DNA of 64,000 nucleotides from M55B167 sp964406095. Its GTDB lineage: Bacteria; Verrucomicrobiota; Kiritimatiellia; RFP12; UBA1067. This document shows, in pieces, positions 17,021 to 26,890 of this stretch. The translations under genes and the position numbers were made by a program. The notes below the pieces were generated by a model. That model saw only the letters and a list, made by a program, of their open reading frames with translations. It was not told the origin of the DNA and did no database searches. Position 1 is the stretch's first letter, and every line of letters begins with the position of its first letter. The stretch covers positions 1 to 64,000 of the forward strand of contig CAYOQJ010000036.1 in assembly GCA_964406095.1 (NCBI GenBank), in the 5' to 3' direction.

Positions 17021-19222
17021 TCAGGTCAGATTGCGCAGTTTTCTGACAATCCACTCCAAAGCGATCAGTATCAAAAGCATAGCAAGTATCGACCAGCGTT
17101 GCCAGTAGGTTTTATGCTCCGAGACCTCCTGTTCGATTTGCCTGGGTTGCAGATTGATCAAGGCGCGGTTCAGTTGATCGGGTTCATCGAAGAATTTGCC
17201 TTCGCTGTTCAGCGCGATAGCCTTGAGTGTTTCGACATCCGGCGGACGTGGTCTTGATTCGGGTGAGTAAGGCTTGACGGAAAAATACACGGCTTCCGAC
17301 TCCACTCTTTTGCCGCTATCGTCGGAGAGTGCGACAACAGTGTACATGCCCGGAGCTTCACCCTTGAACATCACACTGTAGGCCGCAACTGTGCGTCCCT
17401 CGACCGCCTGACCGGCCTGCTGCTGCAACGCATAGGGTTGTCGGCGCTTATCGGGAGCGGTGATTTCAGCTTTGACCGCACTACTCTCAGGCGGTTGACC
17501 ATCACCGATCCAGCGGGCGGTTATTTCGATTTCCTCGCCAAGGAAGCACTCTTCGCGATCCAGGAAAATATCCCACTGCCGTCCGCTGATTTCATCGGCT
17601 TTAGGCGAAAGCCAGGAGAGCAACTGATGCCAGAAGCGGGGATAGGGTTTGGTTGTCAGTGCATCGGCACTCAACTGCCACTTCCAGAGCGAATCAGAAA
17701 ATATCGCGACCACCTTGCCCTGGCCGAAATCTTGTGACAGAATCATCGGCTGTCTGCCGGTATCGGTTTGCGCTTCCACCAGCACTCTGGCGGAGGCGGT
17801 GGGCGTGACACCGTGAAAGAATGAAAGTACCGAGGGCACTTTGTGCCAGAACTCGGCATCCCCGCTGAAAGCGGCATGGGAACGCCCCTGGTCGGTCAGT
17901 GTCACGGGATACTGGCCCTCCCTGATTTTGCCGGAAAAACGGCGGGCGGGCAACAGCTCTCTGAGCGGAGTCTGCCCAAAGCCCTCCTCGGACCAGCCCT
18001 TGCTGCCTCCCAGCAGCACCAGGCTACCGCCGGACTCCACAAATTTAACCAGTGCACGGGCGCGATCGTCACCCAGCTCCTCGCCACTCAGATTGCCGAT
18101 TACCACAATTTTATAGAGCGCAAGTTGTGCTTCGCTCATATCCGGTTTTTCATCCTTAGCCACGCCGAAGGTCACAAACCTGCCCTGCGGTCCCCGCAGG
18201 AAAATTGCCGGATTAACCTGTTTACTCTCACGCAGAACCCGTGAAAGATACTTAGACTCCCATCGCGGCGCTCCCTCAACATACATCAGACGGTTTTTAG
18301 CATCCTGGACTTGAACGACCACGGAAGACTCATTATCGTCAACCGGTTTCTCACCGGGGAGTTCCGGGAGCAGAATACGATAGGTGTTGATGCCGACTTC
18401 GGGATGATCGAGTTTGAAGCTGACCTCTCTGGAGCCGCCTCCTTCGGGAATCTGACTCTCAAGCTGCTGATGCAGTTGCTCATTGCGGTAGAGCTTTACG
18501 GGGAAGGGCTTACCTCTGGTGCCCTGCCCTGAGATCACCACTTTCAGCTCTGACTGCCAGCCGACCGTCACGCGACGCGGTGTGCTGACCGCCTCAATTC
18601 GCAGATCCGGCTCCTCTTCCCAGGTAAGCCCTTTTTCCAATGCCAGCGAATAGATTGGGAACGCGCGTTGTTCAAGGGCCCACTCTTTAAAGGCCTCACG
18701 GGTGTCGAGACCGTCGCTCAGCAGCAGGCAGCCGCTGACATCCAGTCCGGAATAACGTCCATCCGTTTTTTTGAGTGCTTCACGCAGCAGAGTGTATTCA
18801 CCGTCTGCTTCCAGCTGTAGCATCTCATCCAGAGTTATTTTGGGGCCCAATTCATTCGCGAAGGCGTACAGATCAAGATCGCACTTATTTGCCATATCGG
18901 CAACCCATGGCATTCTCAGTATGGTCAGTGCCTCCTGCCAGCGGTTGGTCGCATCCGCAACCGGTGTCATGGTCATACTCCGCGATTTATCCAGCAGAAC
19001 AATAAAGCGGCTTTTCATCTGCAGAGTTTCAACCGAGCGCGAGCCGGGCAGCAGCAGACACCATCCCAGAAGAAGCAGAAAGAGCATTCGCAACAGCAAC
19101 AGCGGCACCAGATGCCAGTCGTGTTTGACAAAAAACCAGTAGGCTACAGTACTGATTGCCAGAGCGGTTAAAATCCCCGTTACAATCACAGGCATGGGAA
19201 CTATATGGTCATAGATGATCAC
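17021..19222 (-). CDS. VWA-domain membrane protein with glutamine-amidotransferase-like fold, operon A
   Basis: A 733-residue protein with two N-terminal membrane helices (residues ~10-60, including LLLLRMLFLLLLGWCLLLPG), a von Willebrand A-like domain starting with a complete MIDAS motif in VLLDKSRSMTMTP and LLLSDGLDTRE, an Ig-like stretch, a class I glutamine-amidotransferase-like segment around residues 330-500 (LVKFVESGGSLVLLGGSKGW, FGQGKVVAIFSDSLWKW), and a C-terminal helix (WSILAMLLILIALEWIVRKL). It overlaps the upstream BatA-like gene by four bases (ATGA). These proteins are the second VWA partner of MoxR systems; most of the chain faces the periplasm. Operon B counterpart: 50195-52369. 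Confidence 0.8.
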   Translation of the reverse strand: MIIYDHIVPMPVIVTGILTALAISTVAYWFFVKHDWHLVPLLLLRMLFLLLLGWCLLLPGSRSVETLQMKSRFIVLLDKSRSMTMTPVADATNRWQEALTILRMPWVADMANKCDLDLYAFANELGPKITLDEMLQLEADGEYTLLREALKKTDGRYSGLDVSGCLLLSDGLDTREAFKEWALEQRAFPIYSLALEKGLTWEEEPDLRIEAVSTPRRVTVGWQSELKVVISGQGTRGKPFPVKLYRNEQLHQQLESQIPEGGGSREVSFKLDHPEVGINTYRILLPELPGEKPVDDNESSVVVQVQDAKNRLMYVEGAPRWESKYLSRVLRESKQVNPAIFLRGPQGRFVTFGVAKDEKPDMSEAQLALYKIVVIGNLSGEELGDDRARALVKFVESGGSLVLLGGSKGWSEEGFGQTPLRELLPARRFSGKIREGQYPVTLTDQGRSHAAFSGDAEFWHKVPSVLSFFHGVTPTASARVLVEAQTDTGRQPMILSQDFGQGKVVAIFSDSLWKWQLSADALTTKPYPRFWHQLLSWLSPKADEISGRQWDIFLDREECFLGEEIEITARWIGDGQPPESSAVKAEITAPDKRRQPYALQQQAGQAVEGRTVAAYSVMFKGEAPGMYTVVALSDDSGKRVESEAVYFSVKPYSPESRPRPPDVETLKAIALNSEGKFFDEPDQLNRALINLQPRQIEQEVSEHKTYWQRWSILAMLLILIALEWIVRKLRNLT

Positions 19223-21423
19223 ACTTGCTTTTCCTTGACTCTACCCGAAGGAGCTACCTTGAGTTTATCGGTTAATCTGCAATTTTTTCGTAGCAGAAAA
19301 TTGGAATAAAAGACCTCGGCGACTGCAACCAGCAGGGCCAGCCACAGTAGAGTTTCACCCAGCGACCGTCCGATGCGGAAATCTTCTATCTTTTTCAGCA
19401 GATCATCCCGTCCGACAGCCACATGCAGTGCGGCAATCCCCAGAATCTCAGATATATCCTGCGCTGTGAGTGCGGTAAGTTCTGATTCTCGCCGGGGCAT
19501 ATTGACCGCCAGCGCATTTTGTGCTGCGGCATCACCGGGATTACGCAGCGTATAATGACCAGGTGTCCACACACCCTCGGCGTAAGTGAGCACTTCGCCG
19601 CTCTCGGCCACAGAGGTGCGAATGACTATCGGCTTACCTTCGGGCGAGACTATCGCGGAGTCCCGTCCGGCCTCAGGCAGATGTTCGGCGAGCGAGATGC
19701 TAGCATCGGCCCAGAGATAAGGATGTCCGGCGCCGATGCTGGCGGCATACTGGCAGAGCTGGTGCATCAGAGGCAGGAAGTAGGGTGAAAGCGGAAAATC
19801 ACTCCAGGTGCGATCCGCCGCCACAGCGCAAAGTAGCACTGCACCGCGTCCATGTTCCCGAGCGACAAGAAAGGGTTCACCGGCTCCGATTGAGATGATG
19901 GTTTCGCTATTTTCGCCGATCTTTCCGAAGCGGAGCCGGCGTTTGACAACCAGCGACGGATTGACCCCCTTTTCGGCAATTTCCCAAAGCACGGGATGCT
20001 GCGGTTTATCCCAGGTCAGCAGTTGCTTACGCCGTGCCACCGGCAACTCGACAATGGCGGTTGGTTCAGCTGGCAGTATTGACCAGAGCGCGTAATCTTC
20101 GATCGTACTGCGGTCACCCGGCATGACAACCAGCAACCCTCCCGCCGCGACAAACTTCTCCACCAGCTTGATCTGCTGCCCGGAGAGGCGGACTGAATTG
20201 CATAGAAACACACACGAACAGCCACGCAGTTTTTCATCTGAAAGCTCTTCCGGTGTAATCAGAGCGGCGTTAATCGCCGCGTCGCTCCCGCCATCGGCAT
20301 CAAGTGCGGTTTTAAGAAAAACGGTACCTCCCTGATCACCGACACACAGCACCGGCAGATGTTCACGAACTCTGATCAGAAAGTAGAAGAGATCATCATC
20401 TTTCAGGCTGTCCTGCGCCGTTTCGATTTTAGCCGCATGCACGCCGCTGTTCAAAGCCGGCAGCACAAATTGAATCTGATCGGCGCCGCCCTCTCCCAAT
20501 GTTACAGAGCGCCGTACCACCTCGGCATCATCGACAACAAGCGACACAGCGCTCTCCACTTCCGGGCCGGAGCGCAGCACTCTGGCCGTAACCTGACATG
20601 GCATGCCGGCGGTTATCAGAGGTGGCTTAAGTTCGATATCGGTCACAGCGGTATTCTCTGGTTCGGGAGCACCCAGCAGGGTGACAAAGCAGGTTGTATT
20701 ATCACTGACCTCGGTGGGTTCCCACATCATCGCCTGTGCGCCGCTGCGCGTCGAACTCTCTTCAGCACGGGCGGTTGCCGTTGTGTCAGCGCGGAAGCTT
20801 TCCCAAGGCAGAGCCTGAAAATCAGAGATGATATGCAGCTCCCGCTCACCACGCCGCGAATCCCGTTCAAGGGCATCCAGTGCCGCCATAACCGCCGGAG
20901 CAAGTTTGGATGAACCGGGAGGTCTGCTTAATGCTTTCAAGCGGGCGACCGCCTCCTCTTTTTTGTCGGTCATCTGTTCATAAACAGGGGTGACCTGATC
21001 ACCGGCCAGATAAACACAGAACTTATCGTTATCGCCCAAGCCCTCGACAATAGTCGTCGCCAGCTCAACGGCCTGATTCCAAATCACCTGTTGCGTAACT
21101 TCGTAATTCATACTGTAGGAGCCATCGATCACAATCGCCACATCTCTGGCCGTACCGCTGAGCAGCTTGCCAAATTTTTTTGTGCGGACAATCGGCATTG
21201 CGAATGCCAATGCCAGCAGTGTCAGGAGCAGAAAACGCAACAGCATCAGCAGAAAGTTCTCCATCTTGATCCGACGGGAGGAGCGTTTGGTGGCTATTTT
21301 GAGAAAACGCACGGTGCTGAAAGGCAGCCGTTCTGTCCGACTGGATTGAATAAAATGCAGGATTAGCGGAATCGACAGTGCCGCCAGAGCCCACAAAAAA
21401 ATAGGATTCAGAAAGGAAATCAT
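19219..21423 (-). CDS. BatA-like VWA protein (aerotolerance regulator N-terminal type), operon A
   Basis: The N-terminus carries the BatA signature: MISFLNPIFLWALAALSIPL, LPFSTVRFL, then a second helix LLRFLLLTLLALAFAMPIV. The VWA domain follows with the MIDAS motif DGSYSM at about residue 95 and ELHIISDFQALPW. A later amidotransferase-like segment reads KFVAAGGLLVVMPGD, and a C-terminal helix (LLWLALLVAVAEVFYSNFLL) ends the chain. In Bacteroides the Bat proteins affect oxygen tolerance, but in PVC bacteria the role is not established. It starts six bases after the DUF58 gene and overlaps the next VWA gene by four bases. Operon B counterpart: 48190. Confidence 0.82.
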   Translation of the reverse strand: MISFLNPIFLWALAALSIPLILHFIQSSRTERLPFSTVRFLKIATKRSSRRIKMENFLLMLLRFLLLTLLALAFAMPIVRTKKFGKLLSGTARDVAIVIDGSYSMNYEVTQQVIWNQAVELATTIVEGLGDNDKFCVYLAGDQVTPVYEQMTDKKEEAVARLKALSRPPGSSKLAPAVMAALDALERDSRRGERELHIISDFQALPWESFRADTTATARAEESSTRSGAQAMMWEPTEVSDNTTCFVTLLGAPEPENTAVTDIELKPPLITAGMPCQVTARVLRSGPEVESAVSLVVDDAEVVRRSVTLGEGGADQIQFVLPALNSGVHAAKIETAQDSLKDDDLFYFLIRVREHLPVLCVGDQGGTVFLKTALDADGGSDAAINAALITPEELSDEKLRGCSCVFLCNSVRLSGQQIKLVEKFVAAGGLLVVMPGDRSTIEDYALWSILPAEPTAIVELPVARRKQLLTWDKPQHPVLWEIAEKGVNPSLVVKRRLRFGKIGENSETIISIGAGEPFLVAREHGRGAVLLCAVAADRTWSDFPLSPYFLPLMHQLCQYAASIGAGHPYLWADASISLAEHLPEAGRDSAIVSPEGKPIVIRTSVAESGEVLTYAEGVWTPGHYTLRNPGDAAAQNALAVNMPRRESELTALTAQDISEILGIAALHVAVGRDDLLKKIEDFRIGRSLGETLLWLALLVAVAEVFYSNFLLRKNCRLTDKLKVAPSGRVKEKQV

Positions 21424-21429
21424 AATCGG

Positions 21430-22386
21430 TTATCGCAATCTCCTGCGCTCTTCCAGATACGCCCTGACATAAGTATCAACTGGCTGGTCACTCTTAACCA
21501 GACGATAATCAACTTTCATAGCCTCGCAAGATATGCGGTAGTATTCCAGAAATTTATCCAGTTCCTGCTGGTACTCCCGGGCGATACCGCGCGGATCGAC
21601 GGTCAGCTTTTCACCGGTCTCCATATCTTCGAACTCAAATCCCTGTTTAAGCGAAAGATTGATCTCCACCGGATCGAGCACATGCAGAACAATTACATCG
21701 TGCATATGTTTGCGGAAATGCGCAAGTGCCTGAATAATTTCGCGCTCATCATCCAACAGATCGGAGATCAACACCACCAGTGCTCGCTTATGGATACTTT
21801 CTGCTATCTGATGCAGAGTATCCGCGGTTTTTGTGGCTGAAGCTGGCTCGACATCCTGCAGCCTTTTAAGAGTATTATGCAGATGATTGAGTGAGTTACG
21901 CGGTTCGATCTGCATATCCAGCTTATTGGAATAAAGAAACAATCCCACGGAATCGCGCGCTTTGACGGTGACATAACCGAGTGCTGCCGCCAGCTGACAG
22001 GCAAAGTCATATTTACGCAAACCGGCACTGCCGTAGGCCATTGAGTTACTGCGGTCGAGAATCAGATAGACCCGCAAATTGGTTTCATCTTCATAACGTT
22101 TTATGTAGTAGCGGTCGGTACGTCCAAAAACCTTCCAGTCGATATGCTTAGGATCATCGCCGATGCCATAGGCCTTGTGATCGGCAAACTCCGAACTGGC
22201 ACCCTTCAGCGGGCTGCGGTGCGCACCGGCGAGGTTACCCTCGACGACATAGCGTGACTGCAGTAGCAGACGGCTAAGCTTGTGCAGTTGTTCGGCATTG
22301 AGAAAGGCTTTGATTCCCTCTTCGCCCGGGGCTCTGGTCTTTTGAGCCGCAGCATTTTCCGCTTTGAATTTCGGTTTTTTCGCCAT
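21430..22386 (-). CDS. DUF58 domain protein, operon A
   Basis: A 318-residue protein with the DUF58 core: VVEGNLAGAHRSPLKGASSE, DHKAYGIGDDPKHIDWKVFG, TDRYYIKRYEDETNLRVYLI and then the VWA-like metal motif DRSNSMAYGS. No membrane segment is visible, so it is soluble and cytoplasmic. DUF58 proteins are encoded directly beside MoxR ATPases and probably work as their VWA-type partner. Here the MoxR gene is at the far end of the operon rather than adjacent, unlike in operon B. Six bases separate it from the BatA-like gene. Confidence 0.9.
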   Translation of the reverse strand: MAKKPKFKAENAAAQKTRAPGEEGIKAFLNAEQLHKLSRLLLQSRYVVEGNLAGAHRSPLKGASSEFADHKAYGIGDDPKHIDWKVFGRTDRYYIKRYEDETNLRVYLILDRSNSMAYGSAGLRKYDFACQLAAALGYVTVKARDSVGLFLYSNKLDMQIEPRNSLNHLHNTLKRLQDVEPASATKTADTLHQIAESIHKRALVVLISDLLDDEREIIQALAHFRKHMHDVIVLHVLDPVEINLSLKQGFEFEDMETGEKLTVDPRGIAREYQQELDKFLEYYRISCEAMKVDYRLVKSDQPVDTYVRAYLEERRRLR

Positions 22387-22431
22387 ACAAAAAACTTTCG
22401 TTGGGCCCTATAGCTTTTGACATGCCACTCT

Positions 22432-23106
22432 TCACTCTTCACTCTTCTGACAAGCATTCCGTTTGGTGCGTTCCTCTTTATCGCGGCGGGCAATTTCGCG
22501 CAGCAGATACTCGGCCCAGCCATCCTTGCCGAGTTTTTTTATCATCTCTTTTTCATTCACCACAAGGTCCTGATCACGACGGGAGACATTGACCGGTTTT
22601 CGTCCGCCGGTGAATGAATAGACGATAGCCGAGGAGTCCAATTCGGAGAGCATCTCTTTTCCGGCCTTGGGTGTCGCGCGATCCTTATAGCGTACAATCA
22701 CGGGATTTAGCACAATTGATTTTTTTTGAGGTTCAACGCGTTCAATCACTCCGAGAACCGCCAACGCATCCCCGACCTGCGTAGCAGGCTCTTCCTGCAG
22801 AATAGCCAGTGAATTACTCTTCTGCACCAGAAATTTCACAATCATATCGGAGCTCGGCTCGCGTGTCTTCAAGCCTATGACCGGAGCTCCGTTATTCTGC
22901 CCTTTTTTTATGTCGAGAACCTCCAGGTAGCGGAAGAAATGTTTACGTCCGACTCCCTCATCCAAGATGGATTTAATTTCCGCAACGTTCTGTGCTTCCA
23001 CCAGACTGAGTGCATACTCATTGCCGTTGGGCACCCCGGCAGCGGTGGCAAAAGATGGACACAAAAGCCAAATCACAAGGCAGGCTACCGACAAAAATAT
23101 TCGCAT
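22432..23106 (-). CDS. Exported protein of unknown function, unique to operon A
   Basis: The ATG at 23106 is preceded by GAGGAAA and begins MRIFLSVACLVIWLLCPSFA, a clear signal peptide. The mature ~205 residues have a helical N-terminal region (AQNVAEIKSILDEGVG), a beta-rich middle resembling a small barrel (VGDALAVLGVIERVEPQKKS) and a charged helical tail (LREIARRDKEERTKRNACQ). I do not recognise the family and see no counterpart in operon B. It lies between the DUF4159 and DUF58 genes, so it probably belongs to the same periplasmic machine. Confidence 0.65.
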   Translation of the reverse strand: MRIFLSVACLVIWLLCPSFATAAGVPNGNEYALSLVEAQNVAEIKSILDEGVGRKHFFRYLEVLDIKKGQNNGAPVIGLKTREPSSDMIVKFLVQKSNSLAILQEEPATQVGDALAVLGVIERVEPQKKSIVLNPVIVRYKDRATPKAGKEMLSELDSSAIVYSFTGGRKPVNVSRRDQDLVVNEKEMIKKLGKDGWAEYLLREIARRDKEERTKRNACQKSEE

Positions 23107-23212
23107 GGTTATTTCCTCTTTCCTCAAAACCTATTATATCGCGGAAATTTATTGATTCGGAGAAACCGATTTTATTTAGCTCACACATTCGCGCAACTCT
23201 CTCATTACCCCT

Positions 23213-24523
23213 CTACTGCGTCACGGAGTACATCAGAATATTCTGTCCCAGACGCTGCGAACTGACGTCATCGTAACCGCGAGCGTAGGGACTTTGCGAC
23301 ATTTCCCAGCCACCAGCCAAGGCATAGGGGCTGTAGATCACGGCCATATGTCCGTTGATCTCAACGCCCTCCAGTCGCGGGCGGGTGACAGCGGAGCCAA
23401 GAGCCTGTTGCAATGCCGGTGTAACTCCCACCCGTTGGACATCGTTGGGCATAGTGAAAATAACATTATCCTGCGGAATGGGCCTGAGTGGCGAAGCGGG
23501 AAAAAGAGCCTTCATTATCTTGCGAAAGGCAAGATCGAACCCCTTGCGCCCACAACAGGCCTCAGCCAGCATAAACCCGCCGTTCTCAAGATATTTTTTG
23601 AGTTGAACTGCCTCAGCTCTGTTGAGCGTGAAAAACTCGTGGCCGGTTAGATAGAGCAGGGGTGCATTGAAAACAGCCGGGTTTGAGAGACGCATCTCCT
23701 TGACCGTATATTTAACTGGAACGTCGGTTTTCAGATTGAAGGTCTGCAGAATAACCGAAAGTCCAGCGTGACGGGTTTTCCAGACTCCATCGTAGATCAC
23801 CTGCACCATCGCCACCTTGTCGGCACTGGACTCCGGCTTGTCGACAAACTTGATGGCATGCGCCTGGCTCTTGGCCCAGGCACGCATGGCGGATGAATAT
23901 GAGAAGATGTTGACGCCCAGTCGTTTAGCTGAAACCGGTTCGTAGGCCTGGTACTCGGGCAGCACATTATCCTCCCACCCGACTGCCATTCCCCAACGTG
24001 ATATAAGTGCCACCACACGGCAGTTGATCTCGACCGCGTCGAACCAGGGCTCATCTCCTACGTAGCCTGCGGCTTTGACGCCGGGGCAGTAGCGCACACG
24101 GTCGACATCATAATAGGAGTGAAAGATTGGATGGTCGGAGGAGAGTCGCTGTACCGGCTGTTCCGGAAAAATCTTGTTGAGCTCCCGAACAGCGGAGCGG
24201 TAGAAAGGGGCGGAACCTAGTCCGGTGTTGTAAATTATCATTCCACCGGCCAGACAGTACTCGCGGAGACGTTTACGCTGGGCGGCGTTGTACTGAAAAT
24301 TGTAGTGACCGCTACGATATAGAATTGGATTCTTTGCGGGATCAACATCAACTTCACTCAGCGTGGCAACCTGCACGCTATAGTTGACATCAATCATCTC
24401 CTTCATGCTTTTAAGGAGATTGTTGACATCGTTGGGTGTAGCGTTCCAGTCAATATCATCCTGCGCCAGCAACGCAAGAGGAAAAAGAAAAAGAGAGAAC
24501 GTTGCACGCAAATAATAATTCAT
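23213..24523 (-). CDS. Exported protein with two DUF4159-like domains, operon A
   Basis: The start at 24523 gives a compact signal peptide (MNYYLRATFSLFLFPLALLA). Two related halves follow. The first has PILYRSGHYNFQYNAAQRKR, LREYCLAGGMIIYNTGLGSA and PIFHSYYDVDRVRYC; the second has LLYLTGHEFFTLNRAEAVQL, KKYLENGGFMLAEACCGRKG and a closing RLGQNILMYSVTQ. The [YF]xxGH...LRxY[CL]xxGG pattern is DUF4159, an amidotransferase-like fold that usually accompanies MoxR/DUF58/VWA genes. The operon B counterpart at 44015 has the same two-domain plan plus a Pro-rich N-terminal tract. Periplasmic; no catalytic triad is evident to me. Confidence 0.82.
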   Translation of the reverse strand: MNYYLRATFSLFLFPLALLAQDDIDWNATPNDVNNLLKSMKEMIDVNYSVQVATLSEVDVDPAKNPILYRSGHYNFQYNAAQRKRLREYCLAGGMIIYNTGLGSAPFYRSAVRELNKIFPEQPVQRLSSDHPIFHSYYDVDRVRYCPGVKAAGYVGDEPWFDAVEINCRVVALISRWGMAVGWEDNVLPEYQAYEPVSAKRLGVNIFSYSSAMRAWAKSQAHAIKFVDKPESSADKVAMVQVIYDGVWKTRHAGLSVILQTFNLKTDVPVKYTVKEMRLSNPAVFNAPLLYLTGHEFFTLNRAEAVQLKKYLENGGFMLAEACCGRKGFDLAFRKIMKALFPASPLRPIPQDNVIFTMPNDVQRVGVTPALQQALGSAVTRPRLEGVEINGHMAVIYSPYALAGGWEMSQSPYARGYDDVSSQRLGQNILMYSVTQ

Positions 24524-24648
24524 ATACATCATTCCTGACGGCAGAGCCATTCGCCCTCACCGTCGTCCGGCGACACCGCCTGCGGCGTAACAGTTATTTT
24601 TTAAAACGCACAGTGTTTTTTATGAAACAGCGACGGTTAAAAGCCGTT

Positions 24649-24948
24649 TTATTCTGAAGATTGGGAATCTTCTGATTTCAGCTTGGTGATCAGCACTGGC
24701 GGTTGCGGCGGCTTCTTGGCTTCAGTTCGAGCCTGCGGCGTAACCGGACAGCAGCAGCAGGGATCGTAGGTCTCAGCCGATGATATTGTGCGCGGAGGTG
24801 CCGGAGGTGGCTGGCGGTTTTTGGGTGGCGGCACAAAGCCAGGCTCATTGGAGCCGTCACCTGCAGCCAAACCCGTTCCCATACACAGAGTCGAAGCAAC
24901 CAGTGCCATTCCGGCCGTCACGGTTGTATTGAGTTCTTTCCTTTTCAT
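24649..24948 (-). CDS. Small secreted Pro-rich protein with a CCCC motif
   Basis: The ATG at 24948 has GGAG six bases upstream; an in-frame TTG four codons earlier is less likely. A signal-like N-terminus (MKRKELNTTVTAGMALVAST) is followed by a low-complexity mature part of about 70 residues with VPPPKNRQPPPAPPR, then YDPCCCCPVTP and KKPPQPPVL. No known family. It heads operon A. The operon B DUF4159 protein carries a comparable Pro-rich tract at its own N-terminus, so this gene may be the detached equivalent; that is inference. Confidence 0.55.
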   Translation of the reverse strand: MKRKELNTTVTAGMALVASTLCMGTGLAAGDGSNEPGFVPPPKNRQPPPAPPRTISSAETYDPCCCCPVTPQARTEAKKPPQPPVLITKLKSEDSQSSE

Positions 24949-25480
24949 GATCCGCTCCAATCCTTACGTTGTCATTTTTTATAGTATCAATCGCAATCGT
25001 CTATGTCTACCGAAAATATCTATTTTTTTCACTAGCATCCCCTCATTCGCGGTTGTGGATAAAGCTTCGAAGCACGACTCGAGCAAAGCGGAAAACATCT
25101 GTGTGAACCTTAAGAAAGGCGATATTCTGCTTGCCGAGGAGACCGGTCGCTTTCTCAAAGCAGCTGTATTTAAAGGGTTTTGAGCCGAACACCAGCAATC
25201 CTACGGGACAACCATAGCCGGAAAATCCTCGAAATACAAGACTCCCTGAAAATTAAGCGACAAACCCCTGTAAATAAAGGGGGCAAGGGGGAGAACTATC
25301 GAAATTTAGCAACCTATGGGAGGGTAATGTATTATTTTGATTTTCGCGTTGACAAAAAATGCCGTGTTTGGCAATTTTAGATGGCTGGCGGGGCTGAACA
25401 ATCACCTTGTATTTCTTTCTACCCGATATCAGCAGTTAAGAAAAATCTAAAGTTTTGGTCTTGCACCGGAAAGCACTGTT
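24949..25480. other. Intergenic region between operon A and glutamine synthetase
   Basis: This must hold the divergent promoters of operon A and the synthetase gene. A TTGACA at 25349-25354 is a possible -35 box for the synthetase, but no good -10 follows at 16-18 bases. On the plus strand ~25050-25183 reads as a coding-like tail (AENICVNLKKGDILLAEETG then a stop at 25183), perhaps the 3' fragment of a lost gene; I cannot assign it. Confidence 0.35.
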
Positions 25481-26827
25481 ATGGAACTGAAAAAATTTGA
25501 CGGCAATCTGGATTCAATTGATATTTTCAACCTGTTGATGCTCGACATCCGTGGTGACCTACGGCTGGTTACAATTCCCAAAGAGTATCTTTCGGACAAG
25601 GTTATTAAAGAGGGCATCGGTTTTGACGCATCCAATCTGGGTTTTGCGAAGGTGACGGACTCTGATATGGTTGCAATCCCTGATTTGTCAACCGGTTTCA
25701 TTGAAACCGCCGATGGTGGTATGGCGCTGAACTGCCTGTGTGATGTTTTCACCACTGACGGCGAATCCTACATGCAATATCCCCGAGCGGTAGCCCGTAA
25801 AACCGGCGAATATATTGAGGAGACCGGAATTGCCGACGATGCCCGGATGCTGGTGGAGCTTGAATTTTATCTATTCTCGGAGGTAAACTATGAAATCGGC
25901 AACGGGCACAGCTTTTATCGCGTGCAATGTCCCGAGGGTATTGGTGAAAACTATCGTACGCCGCCGCGTTTCGGAATTCAGCAGGGATATCACCGACCGC
26001 CGCCGCAGGATCGCTTTTACCACTTCCGCAACAAGGTGGTTGCGACAATGGGTGCCATCGGCATACCGGTTAAATACCACCATCACGAGGTGGCCGCCGG
26101 GCAGCTTGAGATTGAGCTGGACTTCATGTCGTTGCTGAACGCTGCCGACGGTGTAACCCTCGCCAAATGGATCATCAAAAAAACTGCTGCTGAAGAGGGC
26201 TTGTGTGTGACCTTCATGCCCAAACCGCTTTATAAAACTGCGGGCTCGGGTATGCACGTACACCAGTATCTCGAAAAAGATGGCCGATCGCTCTTTCCTG
26301 GCGATGCGCAGCTCAATCTTACTCCGTTGGCCCACTCCTATCTGTGCGGAATACTCGAGCACTCATTAACCGGCTCTCTGCTTGCTCTGACGAATCCTTC
26401 GACCAACTCCTACAAGCGCCTGGTTCCCGGCTTCGAGGCGCCGGTCAACGCCAGCTTCGCCAAAGCTTCACGCGCCGCCGCCATTCGGATTCCCGGCTAT
26501 CTGAAAGGTGATGATGTGCGCATTGAATTTCGCACCGGAGATGCCACCGCCAACATCTATTACATGCTCTCGGCCATGGTGCTGGCCGGTCTGGACGGCA
26601 TCCAACGCGGTGCGGATCCCTATAAGATGGAGTTCGATTCCACCCATAAACCCAAGAGCTTCCCGCTCAACCTCAATCTGACGCTCAACGGGCTGGCCTC
26701 TGATCGTGAATATCTGGCACCGGCCTTTCCTGAGTCTCTGCTTGATCTGTGGATCAGAATCAAGCGCGAAGAGGCGCTGTATGTTTATAACGCCCCCACG
26801 CCGCAAGAGTACGAACTCTACTTCTAA
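25481..26827 (+). CDS. glnA: Glutamine synthetase, type I
   Basis: A 448-residue protein of the GSI class that makes glutamine from glutamate, ammonia and ATP. Visible signatures are the metal- and glutamate-binding ELEFYLF, the long HHHEVAAGQLEIELDF segment, the ATP-site GSGMHVHQYL, the NPSTNSYKRLVPGFEAP loop and the RIEFRTGDATANIYY strand. The length fits the shorter GSI-alpha type. I do not see the adenylylation-site motif of the GSI-beta enzymes, so control by adenylylation is unlikely. The gene stands alone between operon A and a convergent beta-helix gene. The start has only a weak ribosome site. Confidence 0.92.
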   Translation: MELKKFDGNLDSIDIFNLLMLDIRGDLRLVTIPKEYLSDKVIKEGIGFDASNLGFAKVTDSDMVAIPDLSTGFIETADGGMALNCLCDVFTTDGESYMQYPRAVARKTGEYIEETGIADDARMLVELEFYLFSEVNYEIGNGHSFYRVQCPEGIGENYRTPPRFGIQQGYHRPPPQDRFYHFRNKVVATMGAIGIPVKYHHHEVAAGQLEIELDFMSLLNAADGVTLAKWIIKKTAAEEGLCVTFMPKPLYKTAGSGMHVHQYLEKDGRSLFPGDAQLNLTPLAHSYLCGILEHSLTGSLLALTNPSTNSYKRLVPGFEAPVNASFAKASRAAAIRIPGYLKGDDVRIEFRTGDATANIYYMLSAMVLAGLDGIQRGADPYKMEFDSTHKPKSFPLNLNLTLNGLASDREYLAPAFPESLLDLWIRIKREEALYVYNAPTPQEYELYF

Positions 26828-26890
26828 AGTTGCCCCGCTGAGCAGGAGTGCAGCCATAATTTCAGAAAATCTGATTCTGATGAGTTGTTG

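Noticed and set aside
25180..25380. Small open frame before glutamine synthetase
   Set aside because: No ribosome site, no recognisable domain, and composition typical of non-coding DNA.
24949..25480. Riboswitch or tRNA before glutamine synthetase
   Set aside because: I found no T-loop, no G-quartet-like core and no strong paired stems.
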